64,000 bases of DNA from Capricornis sumatraensis (taxonomy: Eukaryota > Chordata > Mammalia > Artiodactyla > Bovidae). The notes under the pieces were generated by a model. The model saw nothing but the letters and a program-made list of their open reading frames with translations, made no database searches and was not told where the DNA came from. Made by a program: the position numbers and the translations under genes. Of the stretch, positions 1 to 11,186 are shown piece after piece. Each line of letters begins with the position of its first letter. Within the stretch, counting starts at the first letter, position 1. The DNA is taken from the NCBI RefSeq assembly GCF_032405125.1, contig NC_091072.1, positions 8,831,001-8,895,000 of the forward strand, written 5' to 3'.

Positions 1-86
1 GGTTGGCAAACCTTTTTTGATCCAACCTTTCTGTCACAGTAGTGGTTCTATTCAGACTGTGAGATTACGAGTTATTTTACTATTTT

Positions 87-275
87 GAGGACCTCCTTGG
101 TGGTCCAGTGGCTAAGACTGAGCTCCCACGGCAAGGGGCCTGGGTTTGATCACTGGTTGTGAGACTGGATCCCATGTGCCACAGATGGAAGGTCACAAGG
201 TTCAGCTAAGGATGCCGCATGCATAACTAAGACCTGGCACTGGCAGATAAGTACATAGATATATATATTTAAAAC
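87..275 (+). mobile_element. CHR-type tRNA-Glu-derived SINE
   Basis: The block has the landmarks of the cetartiodactyl CHR SINE family: a 'tccttggtggtccagtggct' start, a B-box-like 'gggtttgatcactgg', a 'gatcccatgtgcca' segment and an A/T-rich tail. It is diverged, so it is an old insertion. Limits are approximate. Confidence 0.75.
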
Positions 276-1204
276 CTACCTTTGAAAAACCTTTTATCTG
301 ATGATAAATTCTCATTTCCTGTGTATTTACATAAATGTGTGTTCCACGCAACTGGATTGGGTGGGGATGTCAGCATGGGGAATGACTGACATGAGGCTAC
401 TGGCATTTTGAAAATGGCCTCCAGTCCTCAGCTTATTGAATTGCAAGAACAGGGGATTACATAACCCAGGCCATTACTGGAGTGTGACATTGTTCAGGGG
501 ATAAAAATAAAGTGCTTTTAGATCAGCACTTGTCCTCATAAAATTCTATGAAGCAAGCAGAGACAGTTTCTTATACCCATTTTGTAGATGAGGAAAACAG
601 AGGCTCAGCACCTGTAAGTGGCCTGTCCCAGGCTTCATGGTCTGAAGTAACAAAGGATCCATTAAAACTGAGACCATCTAACTCCTCGTCCAGAGCTGTT
701 TACATAACAAGGGGTTTTCAGAAAGAGGTGTTCTGGAGTGGAAAGAACCCCCTGGGAATTTGGGTGGGACTGAAGTTGGGTGGAGGGTCTGCAACAGGGG
801 TTCTTGGGTCAGGAAACAAAGCCCTGTAACCTCTGAGGAGGTGGAAGGTTGAGCACTGATCCATCTACGCGAGACCCTTTCGGGTTTGGCTCAAAGCAGA
901 GGGCAGTTGGCCTGCAGACAGGCCAGACAAGCTCTTTTTCCTGAAAAGTAACCTTCTCTCCCCCGAACCCCTCTCCTTCTCTTCCTCCAGACCACTGTTC
1001 TCCTAGACAGAAACCCAACCCTGAAGACACTTGTAGAGAAGGAAGTTTCAGTGACATGGATCTGACCTTCTTCAACTAAGGCCCCCCTTGAAGACCAGTG
1101 TTTTATTCTCCAGTTTAAAGCTAAGAGAGCTGCCTCCTTGGCAGTGCGTGCATCCCGTTGCCTGCACGGCTGGCCCTAAGGGACCTGGAGACAGCCCTGC
1201 CCGG
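276..1204. other. Unique flank with no gene seen
   Basis: No exon, RNA gene or young repeat is recognised. A segment near 570-640 ('cattttgtagatgaggaaaacagaggctcag') resembles common old mammalian interspersed repeats. The short open frames on both strands look like chance. Confidence 0.5.
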
Positions 1205-1630
1205 TGGGCATCCATGACTGGCACGCTGTCCCCAGTCCAGGCTTCATTCAGGTGTGCGTGGTGCCTCTAAAAAGCCCCAGGGCAGAGGCCAGGGTCCACA
1301 CTGGCCAAGTCCTAATGTCCTTCCACACCAAGCTGTAGAACAAAGAACATGTGACTGAGGCCCCCTGCATGGCCAAGTTCAAGTTCCCTGGCCGCCAGAA
1401 GATCCACACCTCCAAGAAGTAGGGGTTTACAAGGTCGAATGACGATGAATTTGAAAACAGGGTGGCCGAAAAGCGGCTCATCCCCGATGGCAGTCAGGTC
1501 AGATATATCCCTAATGGTAACCCCCTGGACAAATGACCCGTCCCGGACTCGTGAGAGCCTTGGCACTGTCCCCTCCTTACTCACACCCAGCAATGAATCC
1601 TACTTTCCTGTCCAAAAAAAAAGAAAAAGA
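1205..1630 (+). pseudogene. RPL10: RPL10 processed pseudogene, 5'-truncated
   Basis: This is a retrocopy of the mRNA for ribosomal protein L10 (uL16), a large-subunit protein. From about 1221 it matches the second half of the coding region. Recognisable pieces are KLQNKEHV, AKFKFPGRQKIH, DEFEN, VAEKRLIPDG and YIPN. The reading frame is broken: a 2-nt deletion lies near 1283, and the tryptophan codon after SKK and the one after LDK (near 1536) are both stops. After the normal stop position comes RPL10-like 3' UTR with a mutated polyadenylation signal (AATGAA, near 1592) and an A-rich tail at 1614-1628. No introns are present. This indicates LINE-driven retrotransposition and long decay. The 5' limit is uncertain because homology fades before 1221. 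Confidence 0.88.
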
Positions 1631-2989
1631 GAGAGGAAGTAAATGTCCTTGATTTCTTACAACTATCTCAGGACCTCTTAGAGATGGTCAGAGGTTTCAG
1701 GAACCGCCCACTGTCTTCAGCACATCACCACCGTCCCCAGGAGACCCAGCGTGGGGCAGTGCGCAGCCGTCTCTTAAGCTCCACTTCTTGTCACGTGGCG
1801 GCAGTGAAGTCATCCTGAACCTAAGGTCGCAAAGTGTGGGTTAGATGCTCACCGAGAGAGGGTGAGAGGGTCAAAAGGAGTGGGGCAATAATGACTTGAT
1901 TTTCCATGCTAGTCTTCAGGGCGTGGGGTGTAAATTCAGATACGTGAACTGCAAGCGGCTCAAAGCCATTCGTAGGCTCATGCGCTGCTGTGGGGACCGG
2001 AGGCTGCTCCAGAGTAAGACACACGTTCCTTCTCGAGCTCCGTGACCTTGGCGAGCCTCTTGTGCCTTAGTTACTTCATCGTGAAAATGGGGTTATCACA
2101 GTATCTATGCTGTGGGGTTGACGGAGTGAGAGGTGAATGATGGAAGCATTAGACTATTTCCTTAACCGTCATGTCCGTGGTTCCATGCCTGGCATGTAAC
2201 TGTCGCTTGTAAATACTGAAAGACAGAACGATGGAAAGAGAGAGAGAGAGACAGAGAGAAAGAAGGGAAGGGAAGTGGGGACGGCGGAAAGAAAAGTGAA
2301 TGAACAAGCTCGTGATAAGTGCTTAATAAATGCTGACTATTATTATTGTCAAGCATTTAATCCTTCCACCCCTCCTCTGGAAAGGAGAAGTACAGTTCTG
2401 TTGATTGGAGTGTGGTTACCTGATGGTGAGACTGTTCGGAGTAAGAGAACAAATCCGATGCAGCGTTAACAAGGGATGTCTGGGGATGAGGAGGGCCTGG
2501 CGAAAGCCACTGGAAGACCAGCACCTGAAATAGTAGAGAAGGGTCGCAGTTGGCTGTCTTAGGTCACTGAGCTGCGGCTGTACTAGCGTCTTCCTCCTCC
2601 CTTTCTCTGCATTCTTCCTCTTCTTCCACCCAGCAGGACAAAGGGGGAGGACTCGGGATTTGGCTCTGCAGATGTCCTGGATGAGTTCCGGTGTCTCTCG
2701 GGTGGGAATTTCATTTGCACAGTGAGGACGCAGGCATGGTTGCTCTCTTAGCTGTGATCAGCCTCTCCGGCTCCATGATTTTCCTTTCATAGCTCAGTGT
2801 CAGAGGATGTTTGAGTCCCTGTATCTGCAGTTTGGAAAGTCTTAGGGAGTCTCTCAGCTGCTTTCAGTGTGTGTGTGTGTGTGGGGGGGGGTGTCAGTGG
2901 TAGGGGGTGGTAACAGTGGGATGGTATCCAAGGGCAAACCGATTCCCATAATACTAAGATCTTATTTTGCTTTCTCCTCTCACTCTCTC
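1631..2989. other. Unique flank with MIR fragments and GA-rich repeat
   Basis: At 2040-2150 there is a MIR-like core on the + strand ('gtgaccttggcgagcctctt', then 'gaaaatggggttatcacagt'). A possible MIR 3' end lies at 2312-2345 ('agtgcttaataaatgctga'). A GA-rich low-complexity run is at 2236-2275, and a short GT then G run is at 2868-2890. An 11-bp copy of the neighbouring SINE's target-site duplication ends at 2989. No gene seen. Confidence 0.55.
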
Positions 2990-3264
2990 CAGAGAAGGCA
3001 TTGGCAACCCACTCCAGTCCTCTTGCCTGACAAATCCCATAGATGGAGGAGCCTGGTAGGCTGCAGTCCATGGGGTCACTAAGAGTCAGTCACGACTGAG
3101 CAACTTCACTTTCACTTTTCACTTTCATGCGTTGGAGAAGGCAATGGCAACCCACTCCAGTGTTCTTGCCTGGAGAATCCCAGGGACGGGGGAGCCTGGT
3201 GGGCTGCCGTCTATGGGGTCGCACAGAGTCGGCCATGACTGGAACGACTTAGCAGCAGTAGCAG
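2990..3264 (+). mobile_element. Bov-A2 dimeric SINE with target-site duplication
   Basis: Two Bov-A monomers are joined by the family's 'acttcactttcacttttcac' linker, and the element ends in a GCA-rich tail. It is flanked by a perfect 11-bp direct repeat CTCACTCTCTC at 2979-2989 and 3265-3275, which fixes the limits and shows insertion by target-primed reverse transcription. Bov-A2 is non-autonomous and depends on the BovB LINE. Confidence 0.95.
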
Positions 3265-3275
3265 CTCACTCTCTC

Positions 3276-3625
3276 ACAAGTGTAAAGAATAAGAGATTTC
3301 ACTGATAGTCCCTGAGATTACACACAGCCGCTAACCTTTAAGAAATGCCCACTTGCCGAGCGTTGGTGTTGGATCCAACAAGAAAGTTTATGATTAACTT
3401 ACAAGGCTGTGGCAGCATCCCTCCCTTTCCCACCTACATATCCGAGTGAGGCTGACTTCATCGACCTCAGCCTAAACAGGTTACGACACTGGACTGCAGA
3501 AGCACAGGAGAATTCAGCTGCCTTTTCTTTTAAGCCAGACACCAGACAGACCTGTGAACATACAACAACTCTCTTCTTACTTTTTAAGAAAGTACAGTCA
3601 TTTCCCATAAAGATGTTATCTAGGT
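3276..3625. other. Unique flank
   Basis: No repeat family or gene recognised. Overlapping open frames on both strands (about 75 codons) have no recognisable product. Confidence 0.5.
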
Positions 3626-4089
3626 CCATCTAGTCAAAGCTATGGTTTTTCCAGTAGTCAGGTATGGATGTGAGAGCTGGACCACAAAGAAAGCTGAGGG
3701 CCGAAGAATTGATGCTTTTGAACTGTGGTGTTGGAGAAGACTCTTGAGAGTCCCTTGCACTGCAAAGAGATCCAACTAGTCCATTCTAAAGGAGATCAGT
3801 CCTGAATATTCATTGGAAGGACCAATGCTGAAGCTGAAACACCAATACTTTGGCCACCTGATGCGAAGAACTGACTCATTTGAAAATACCCCGATGCTGG
3901 GAAAGATTGAAGGTGAGAGGAGAAGGACATGACAGTGGATGAGATGGTTGGATGGCATCACAAACTTGATGGACATGAGTTTGAGCAAGCGCCAGGAGTT
4001 GGTAATGGACAGGGAAGCCTGGCGTGCTGTGGTCCATGGGGTCGCAAAGACTTGGACACGACTGAGCAGCTGAACTGAACTGAACTGAT
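3626..4089 (+). mobile_element. BovB (RTE) LINE, 5'-truncated 3' end
   Basis: The block matches the 3' end of BovB. It starts in the C-terminal reverse-transcriptase region ('gtcaaagctatggtttttcc'), runs through 'gatgcgaagaactgactcat' and ends with the family tail 'gactgagcagctgaactgaa'. The frame is broken, so it is an inactive truncated copy. The last ~100 bp is the sequence from which Bov-A and Bov-tA bodies derive. Confidence 0.92.
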
Positions 4090-4924
4090 ATTCATGTGAA
4101 ATAGGCTTACCGTGCCATGTTCAAGTGAGTTAATAAGCACTAGTTTAAAAAACTTTCTGATTTAGTTGCTAATACAATAAATATTGATAGATAAAGCCCA
4201 CATTTAAGAAAATGCTCAATTGTTTTTAAAAGATAAAGGGGTCCTGAAACCAAAAAAGTCGAAGAGCCACTGTCCTAAATTTATGAGAATGAGTGGGTCC
4301 ACCGATGGATTACTTGTTATTAGTTAAGTGTCTGTTTTTTTACCTCTTCAGCCGTATACCTTCCCCAACTCTTCATGCTGAAATACTTCGAGTGAATGAG
4401 GTTACATCTTTGTTTCAGTGTTTTGCTGAACATAAGAATTTTGCAGCAGGCTAGACTCGGGCAAGGTAGACGAAAGATGTATCAGGTTTAAGAGAATGGG
4501 AGTAAGTTTTCAGTCTGGAACATGTTCTAAAAATATTGAATGCTTATCAAACTTGTAGTCTGAAAACATGTGTGACTTTAAAACAGTTAGTATTGCCCCT
4601 CCCAATAGTCACCTTCACTTGGAAAAATGCACGAGGACAAAAGGATTTTGCCGACAGCTCACCCCTCTCGTGGACAAACCACGGCAGGGAATAGACAGGG
4701 AAGGAAAGCTATCCAACTCATCTTGAGTTTAGTATAGCATGATAAGGAAACTGGAGACAATATGGGAAAAAGAAATGATAAACCAGTGTGATGGCTTAAA
4801 ATATGAACACAAACTCTTTGATATACTCCCTTTGACAACATGCTTGCCCTTGAGTGCAGACTGGGCTTAGTGACTTGCTTCCAGCAAGTAGAATCTGGCA
4901 GAAGTGATGATGCATGGTGTCCTG
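4090..4924. other. Unique AT-rich flank
   Basis: No gene or clear repeat recognised. Confidence 0.5.
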
Positions 4925-4990
4925 TTTAGTTGCTAGCTAAGTCGTGTCTGACTCTTTGTGACCCCATGGACTGTAGCCGAGCAGCTCCTA
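4925..4990 (-). mobile_element. Bov-A fragment
   Basis: The text 'gctaagtcgtgtctgactct' and 'gaccccatggactgtagcc' is the reverse complement of the Bov-A 3' end. The rest of the unit is missing. Confidence 0.8.
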
Positions 4991-5264
4991 AGAGGCTTGT
5001 GGCTTCTGCCTTGCTCTCTTGGGTCCTTCTGGGGGCAGCCGGCTGCCATGCTATGAGGACACGCAAGCAGCTCTGTGGAGAGATCCGTGCAGTGAGGAGT
5101 TGAAGCCTTTTGCCAATAGCCATCCAAGTGGCCCAGCCGAGGACCTCGAAAGCAGAGCCCCCAGCCCGGCTGAGCCATCAGATGATTGTAGCCCTAGTGA
5201 CACCCTGCCTGCAATTTCATGAAAGACCCTGAGCTGGGTCACCCAGAGAAGCTGCTCCTGAATT

Positions 5265-5765
5265 CTTTTTATTTCTTTTAATTTTTACTTTATATTGGAC
5301 AATAGTTGATTTATAAGGTATTAGTTTCAGGTATGCAGCAAAGCGATTCAGTTATATATACATCTACATATATCTATTCTTTTTCAGGTTCTTTTCCCAT
5401 TTAGGTTATTACAGAATATTGAGTAGAGTTCTCTGTGCTATATAGGAGGTCCCTGTTGGTTATCTGTTTTATGTACAGGAGTGTGTGTGTATCGATCCCA
5501 ACTTCCTGATTTATTCCCCTCTTTCCCCTTTGGTGACTCAGTTTTGCATATATAGATATATGTATATATTCTTTTTCTTCTTCTTTTCCACTGCGGTTTA
5601 TCACTGGATATTGAATGCAGTCCCCTGTGGTGTCCATAGGACCTTGTTTATCCATTCACATGTAATACTTTGCATCTGCTAATCACAAACTTCTAGTCCT
5701 TCCCTGCCCCACTCTCATTCTCCCTTTGGCAACGGCCAGTCTGTTCTCTATGAAAAGACACTATT
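5265..5765 (-). mobile_element. Ruminant L1 3' end
   Basis: Reverse complement of the L1 3' UTR. Landmarks are 'agtttcaggtatgcagcaaa', 'gtgctatataggaggtccct' and 'ggttatctgttttatgtaca', repeated in part at 5590-5690, so two L1 3' ends or an internal duplication may be present. No intact ORF. Confidence 0.8.
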
Positions 5766-5865
5766 TTAAAAAGTAAAAAGGTGAGGCCCACCCAGGAAAA
5801 AGCTTCTTGCAAAGTGTGTGACTGAGAAACGATTGGTATCCAGACCATGTCAGGAATACCAGACC

Positions 5866-6330
5866 ATGTCAAGAACTCCGACACCTCACTAAGAAAAAGA
5901 CAAATAACAGAACAGAGAAATGGGCGAAAACAGGCTTCACAAGCCTTTCACTGGAAGGAAGAAATAAATGGCCCAGAAGCATGTAAAAAGGTGCCCAACC
6001 TTATTAGGAATCTGGGAAATGCAAATGAAAACTATGGCCATCTCACACCTGTGTGCTCACTCGGTCGTGTCCAGCTGTTTGCGACCCTGTGGACTATAGC
6101 CTGCCAGGCTCCTCCGTCCGTGGGAACCTACCTGGCTGAGAAAAATGTCAAAGTCTGACACTGTCGAGTGCTGATTCAACTGGGGAGCAACTGTATCTTC
6201 TGCTCTTGGGAGTTCCATACACATCTTGACGGTTCTAGGAGAACTGAGTGTGCACATTAGTCCTGTGACTTCACGCACACTGACACACACGCCAAATGGA
6301 TCTTACACATGCGCAGTAGGAAGCATGTCT
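5866..6330 (+). mobile_element. L1 ORF2 remnant, interrupted
   Basis: The segment resembles the L1 ORF2 3' portion in sense orientation ('gaaatgggcgaaaacaggct', 'ggaaatgcaaatgaaaacta', then 'gtctgacactgtcgagtgct'). It is interrupted by a Bov-A copy at about 6051-6130. Frameshifts and stops abound. Confidence 0.65.
6051..6130 (-). mobile_element. Bov-A monomer fragment inside L1
   Basis: Reverse-complement Bov-A ('gctcactcggtcgtgtccag', 'gcctgccaggctcctccgtc') embedded in L1 sequence that resumes on the far side, so it is younger than the L1. Confidence 0.8.
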
Positions 6331-6576
6331 AAGAACTGTGTGACCCCACAGACGGCAGCCCACCAGGCTCCCCCGTCCCTGGGATTCTCCAGGCAAGAAC
6401 ACTGGAGTGGGTTGCCATTGCCTTCTCCAATGCATGAAACTGAAAAGTGAAGGTGAAGCTGCTCAGTCGTGTCCAACCCTCAGCGACTCCATGGACTGCA
6501 GCCCACCAGGCTCTTCTGTCCATGGGATTTTCCAGGCAAGAGTACTGGAGTGGGGTGCCATTACCTTCTCCAATAA
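6331..6576 (-). mobile_element. Bov-A2 dimeric SINE
   Basis: Two reverse-orientation Bov-A units separated by the linker 'gcatgaaactgaaaagtgaa'. It lies within L1-derived sequence. The units contain 'caggcaagaacactggagtg' and 'caggcaagagtactggagtg'. Confidence 0.92.
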
Positions 6577-6600
6577 AGCAACTATATGCCAGTAAAAAAA

Positions 6601-6995
6601 AGATGTGGCTCACGATTATACAGAGTGAAGTAAGCCAGAAAGAAAAACACCAATACAGTATACTAACACATATATATGGAATTTAGAAAGATGGCAATGA
6701 CGACCCTGTATGCAAGACAGGAAAAAAGACACAGCTGTATATAATGGACTTTTGGACTCAGAGGGAGAGGGAGAGGGTGGGATGATTTGGGAGAATGGCA
6801 TTCTATCATGTATACTATCATGTAAGAATTGAATCGCCAGTCTGTCTGACGCAGGATACAGCATGCTTGGGGCTGGTGCATGGGGATGACCCACAGAGAT
6901 GTTATGGGGAGGGAGGTGGGAGGGGGGTTCATGTTTGGGAACTCATGTAAGAATTAAAGGTTTTAAAATTAAAAAAAAAAAAAGATGTGGCTCAT
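6601..6995 (+). mobile_element. L1 3' UTR insertion flanked by TSD
   Basis: A 5'-truncated L1 3' end in sense orientation runs from about 6613 to the A-run ending about 6983. The repeat AGATGTGGCTCA occurs at 6601-6612 and again right after the A-run (about 6983-6994); with the preceding As it forms the target-site duplication. The element body includes 'tatatggaatttagaaagat' and 'tcatgtaagaattaaaggtt'. The sequence past the 3' TSD is itself L1-like, so this is L1 within L1. Confidence 0.85.
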
Positions 6996-7696
6996 ATATA
7001 CAATGGCTGCTCCTCAGCTATAAAAAAGTACCTGACGCTTATTTAATTATCTTTCTTTGTCTCCCACATGGCTATAGTGGGTTTTTGTTTCTTTTTTGTA
7101 TTGAAAATTCATGGGACCAATAAATACCAAATTCTGGTTAGTCGTTACCTCTAAGCAAAAAGGGGATGGGATTAAGGTACATCGCACTGGGCCTTCAACA
7201 GTATCAATTATGTTTTAATTCTTTAAGAAATCTGACATGAGACAAAATTTCAATGAAACCGAGAGATGTGTCGTGGAGTATTTACACAGACATTTTCTGT
7301 AATTTTCATTTTGTTTGAAATGTTTCCTAATAAAAATATTAGAGGAAAAGAAACATGTGTGGAAAGTCCGGAGGGAAATGCATCAAAATCTGAGTGTAAT
7401 CATATTAGGGGTTGCGGGGGGGCTGAGATTACGGGTGATAATCTGCAATTTTCAAAAATTTTCAATGACGATGTCATTACTCTTATAATTAAAAGTCTAT
7501 TAAAGATTGTTAAGAATTTGAAAAAGAATATGTGTGTATATATATAAGTATATATGAGTATACATATATAAATATGTATACATATGTGTATTACCAAATA
7601 TATGATTGAGCCTTCAACGGACACGATGTCTAGACTTGAAGCAGTTGATCAAATGTATAGTTTGATATATGATCAATGATTGTAATGGGGTAACTC
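6996..7696. other. L1 remnant, then AT-rich sequence
   Basis: Up to about 7025 the text continues an older L1. The rest is AT-rich and not assigned. TATATG/TATACA simple repeat lies at 7530-7595. No gene seen. Confidence 0.5.
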
Positions 7697-7966
7697 TAGT
7701 AGGCAATGGCACTCCACTCCAGCACTCTTGCCTGGAAAATCCCATGGACAGAGGAGCCTGGTAGGCTGCAGTCCATGAGGTAGCTAAGAGTCGGGCATGA
7801 CTGAGCAACTTCACTTTCACTTTTCACCTTCATGCATTGGAGAAGAAAAAGGAAACCCACTCCGGTGTTCTTGCCTGGAGAATCCCAGGGACGGGGGAGC
7901 CTGGTAGGCTGCCATCTATGGGGTCGCACAGAGTCGGCCACGACTGAAGCGACTTAGCAGCAGCGT
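7697..7966 (+). mobile_element. Bov-A2 dimeric SINE
   Basis: Two Bov-A monomers with the 'acttcactttcacttttcac' linker, ending in 'gcgacttagcagcagcg'. It appears inserted in L1-derived sequence. Confidence 0.93.
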
Positions 7967-8062
7967 ACATATGTGTACATGAATCACTTTGCCATACAGC
8001 TGAAACTAACACAGCATTGTTAATCAACTATACTCCAAATAACATTAAAAGTTAAAAAAAAA
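7967..8062 (+). mobile_element. L1 3' terminus
   Basis: The text 'gccatacagctgaaactaac' and 'atcaactatactccaaataa' followed by A-runs is the terminal part of a ruminant L1 3' UTR. Confidence 0.8.
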
Positions 8063-9498
8063 CTATTAAAAACTTCTTCTATCAACTTATTTTTCCTCTT
8101 CTAAAACTGGAACACCAAGAACCCTTGAGACATTCAAACAGTTGCTGGATTCCATCCTTGCTAAGGGAATGGACTGGTCCACTGTGAACAAACCCAGTGC
8201 TCACCCTAAAGCCAGACGGCGACTCGGCTTCCAGGCCCTGGGTACAGACTCCTGGGTTGGAAACTGGCCCTGTTGCTTGAGCAGGTTCATTGTTCTTTCT
8301 GTGCCTCAATGTCCTCTTCTGTAAACTGTGCCCAAGGTTACGGATGCCTCAGAGACAGTTGCAAGGATTATATAGGTGACTGTCGGTGCTTAGAACAGCC
8401 TGGCATATAGGAAGCCCCAGGCATAAGCTTGTACATTCATAAGTCAGTGGAACAAATGAGGCGGGGCTTGGAGAGGGGACAGTGCTGAAATTTGGAGGGA
8501 TCCTCGTGTTCCTGAAATAACCAGGCCTTGCACTTCCTGTGCTGAGATAGTGCCGATGGTTCCCTTTCAGAGATGAAGAGGAAAGAAAGGCAGAAAATGC
8601 ATGAAAAGCTCCTGGGAGCAGCCTGCTGACCAGGGGCTGACAATGTCCCCTTGCTCCCCATCAGACCACTCGCCCTCCCTCATCCTGGTTGTCACGGGAG
8701 CTCTGCCCTGGGGAAGAGTCAGGGCCCCAGTGCGCCATGAGGCCGGCACTTTGGAGCCCAGTTGAACCTGGTTGCTGGTTTTGTGCTTTGTATATTGGCC
8801 TTTCCCCTGATGGGCCCATGGGAGGAGAGCCTTGCACTGCCCACGGGGCTGGTTCTGGGGAAACTTCCAAGGCACCCAGGCGGTCTGCGGGAGACCTAGA
8901 GCTGCTGGACTTCCCAGGCTCAGGGGCCTGTGAGATCCGACTTGTTACCTGAAGCACCATTCAATGGCCTTGCAGAATCCTCACAGCCTGCCTGATGGTC
9001 CCTTTGCCAAAGATTTAAAGTCACAGTTTCTACTACGGGCATTTTCTAAGTCACTGTTATGCTCCGTGTTTAGCTGCTGGGGGCACATTCTCTTCACAGC
9101 CTAGGGACTCTGAAGAGGAAGCTATTATGGTTTCTGTTCTTCCTGGGATGGTGACCCAGCTCCTTGCTCCCATCACCCTGCTGGTGACCACCACGGTCAG
9201 GCCGGAACCTCCCCTGCGCACTTCCTTCATGCCAACTCCTCTAATTACACACTCCGTCCCACGCCCAGTGGGTGTGGGCAGCACCCCGCCACCATGAACC
9301 AGCCTGGCCCAGCCTCTGTCACCAAGTAAGATCATCTGTTCTGTGGTCGAGTTGTTTGAAGTCAACCCTCACGTGACCTGCTTCTTTGACATTTTTTTCA
9401 TTTTTCTGGTCTCTCAGAAAAAAAAAAAAAACAACTAACATTTTTTAAAAAATTCTGTGCTAAGAACATTGTTTTGAAATTTTGTCTATAATGATTGT
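8063..9498. other. Unique flank with MIR fragment
   Basis: A MIR fragment on the + strand is likely at 8262-8425 ('tctgtgcctcaatgtcctct', 'gtgcttagaacagcctggca'). The rest, moderately GC-rich from 8600 to 9350, holds open frames of about 100 codons on both strands with no recognisable product. Confidence 0.5.
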
Positions 9499-9672
9499 GG
9501 GCTTCCCTGGTGGAGAATTGGGTTTGATCCCTGAGTCGGAAAGATCCCCTGGAGGAGGGCATGGCAATCCACTCCAGTATTCTTGCCTGGGAAATCCCAT
9601 GGACAGAGGAGCCTGACAGGCTATAGTCCACAGGGTCGCATAAGAACCAGACACGACTGAGTGACTGAACAC
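9499..9672 (+). mobile_element. Bov-tA SINE, shortened head
   Basis: The tRNA-Glu-like head starts 'gggcttccctggtgga', with an internal deletion of the A-box side. The Bov-A body follows ('catggcaatccactccagta') and ends 'cagacacgactgagtgactg'. Confidence 0.9.
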
Positions 9673-9687
9673 TGTAACGATCATTCC

Positions 9688-9978
9688 TGTTGTTCAGTTG
9701 CTGAGTCGGGTCCGACTCTTTGCCACCCCATGGACTGCAGCACACCAGGCTTCCCTGTCCATCACCAACTCCCAGAGTTTACTCAAACTCATGTCCACTG
9801 AGTCGGTGATGCCATCCGACCATCTCATCCTCTGTCGTCCCCTTCTCCTCCCGCCTTCAATCTTTCCCAGCATCGGGGTCTTTTCCAATGAGTCAGTTCT
9901 TCCCATCAGGTGGTCAAAGGATTGGAGCTTCATCTGCAGCATCAGTCCTTCCAGTGAACAATCAGGACTGATTTCCTT
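9688..9978 (-). mobile_element. BovB LINE 3' end
   Basis: Reverse complement of the BovB terminus and the adjoining end of the coding region: 'catcaccaactcccagagtt' near the tail end, then 'ccatctcatcctctgtcgtc' and 'gtccttccagtgaacaatca'. 5'-truncated and inactive. Confidence 0.9.
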
Positions 9979-11036
9979 TATTAAACACTGCTGGTTTGTT
10001 GATGCTTATAGTGGGTATTTTTAGCCTAAAGGTGCCCTGGAACCTGCTTTGCCCTCCCCACCCGCCTCAGTGCTGGGCTGCTGGGAGGTGGTCAGGCCCC
10101 CACTGGGGGTTTCCAGCTGCTGTGAGAACAGAGCATCATGGAGTGGCCCTTGGTGGTGGTTTTTACCGCAGCTGTAGCCTCACAGCAGGGCCCGTTTGGA
10201 TCTGCGGAAAAGCTGAGGCCAGATGGCTGCCCGTCGGGGCCTCTGGACCAGCCTCAGCACAGAGGGTGGCCAAGGGGCCAGCAGAGAGGCTGGAGAGACT
10301 TTTCTCAGGCAGGACAGAACCCAGCAGCATCAATATAGCTGGAGAAGCAAAAACACCCATGTGTTAGTTATACCTGAGCGTGTAACACAGCCCATGCAGG
10401 GCAGGCCTCATGTTTCAGCCACTCCCTCCGCCACCGACTGCAATTCCAGGGCACCGTGTCCTCACCGGATAAAGCCGCTCCGGGCAGGTGCCCCCTCATC
10501 CGGTCAGTGATGGACGGATGTTGCAAAAGAAGCCTTCCATGCCAGGCCTCAGGAGCGTGGTAGTGGCTGGACCCACTGGGCAGCCCTGACTCTTGGCCCT
10601 TTTCCCTCCTAGGCACTGTTTCTGGTGACTCACCTCTGGTTCCCAGGAATGTGGTTATTTTGAGCCCCAATGTTATTATAATGGTGCCCAGATTCCCTGC
10701 AAATCAGCTGTGAATGAAGACAGGCCCCCCTCCCCCAGGAAAGCCTGTGAAAACCTAGACCCTGTGTCCCTGCAGCTCAGGGCTCTGAAGAGCCCTCTGT
10801 CCCTGGGAGGGAAGCTACCTTCACTTGGGGAACTCGTCCCCTCTGGATGCCTCCTCCAGGCAGCACCCCCGGCTCTGCAGGACTCCAGCACCCAAACTCA
10901 GCAGCCAGGGCTTGGAGTGGCCCCCCACCCTACTCACAGCCCGAGGGGCCCAGGGAGTGGGGCCAGGCTTCCTGGTTGAGCGCAGGCAAGGGCATCCCAG
11001 CAATCTGTAGGCCCCAGGCAGGCGCCTCCCCTCTGC
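9979..11036. other. GC-rich unique sequence upstream of exon 1E candidate
   Basis: No repeat family recognised. Several overlapping open frames of 60-120 codons occur on both strands, as expected by chance in GC-rich DNA. It is the 5' flank of the candidate erythroid promoter and may hold more control elements. Confidence 0.5.
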
Positions 11037-11186
11037 TTGGCTCCTGGGCCCGATAGCGCCCGTGCTGCTGATAAAGCCCCCGAGGGCCCAGCCTCACGGG
11101 CCTCGCAGAGGCGCGGTGGCTCCGGCAGCCCCAGCTGTACCCACAGCCCAACGGTGACTGACCTCGGGGACCCAGCCAGGAACGGC
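11037..11186 (+). promoter_or_regulatory. ANK1: Candidate ANK1 erythroid promoter and 5' leader
   Basis: This 150-bp GC-rich stretch has no TATA box but holds GATA-type motifs at 11052-11056 (GATAG) and 11069-11076 (TGATAAAG), and an E-box CAGCTG at 11132-11137. The human erythroid ankyrin promoter is TATA-less and GATA1-dependent, so the make-up fits. The start site cannot be placed. An in-frame upstream ATG at 11037 would lengthen the N-terminus if transcription began that far up. The call rests mainly on the exon candidate just downstream. Confidence 0.45.
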
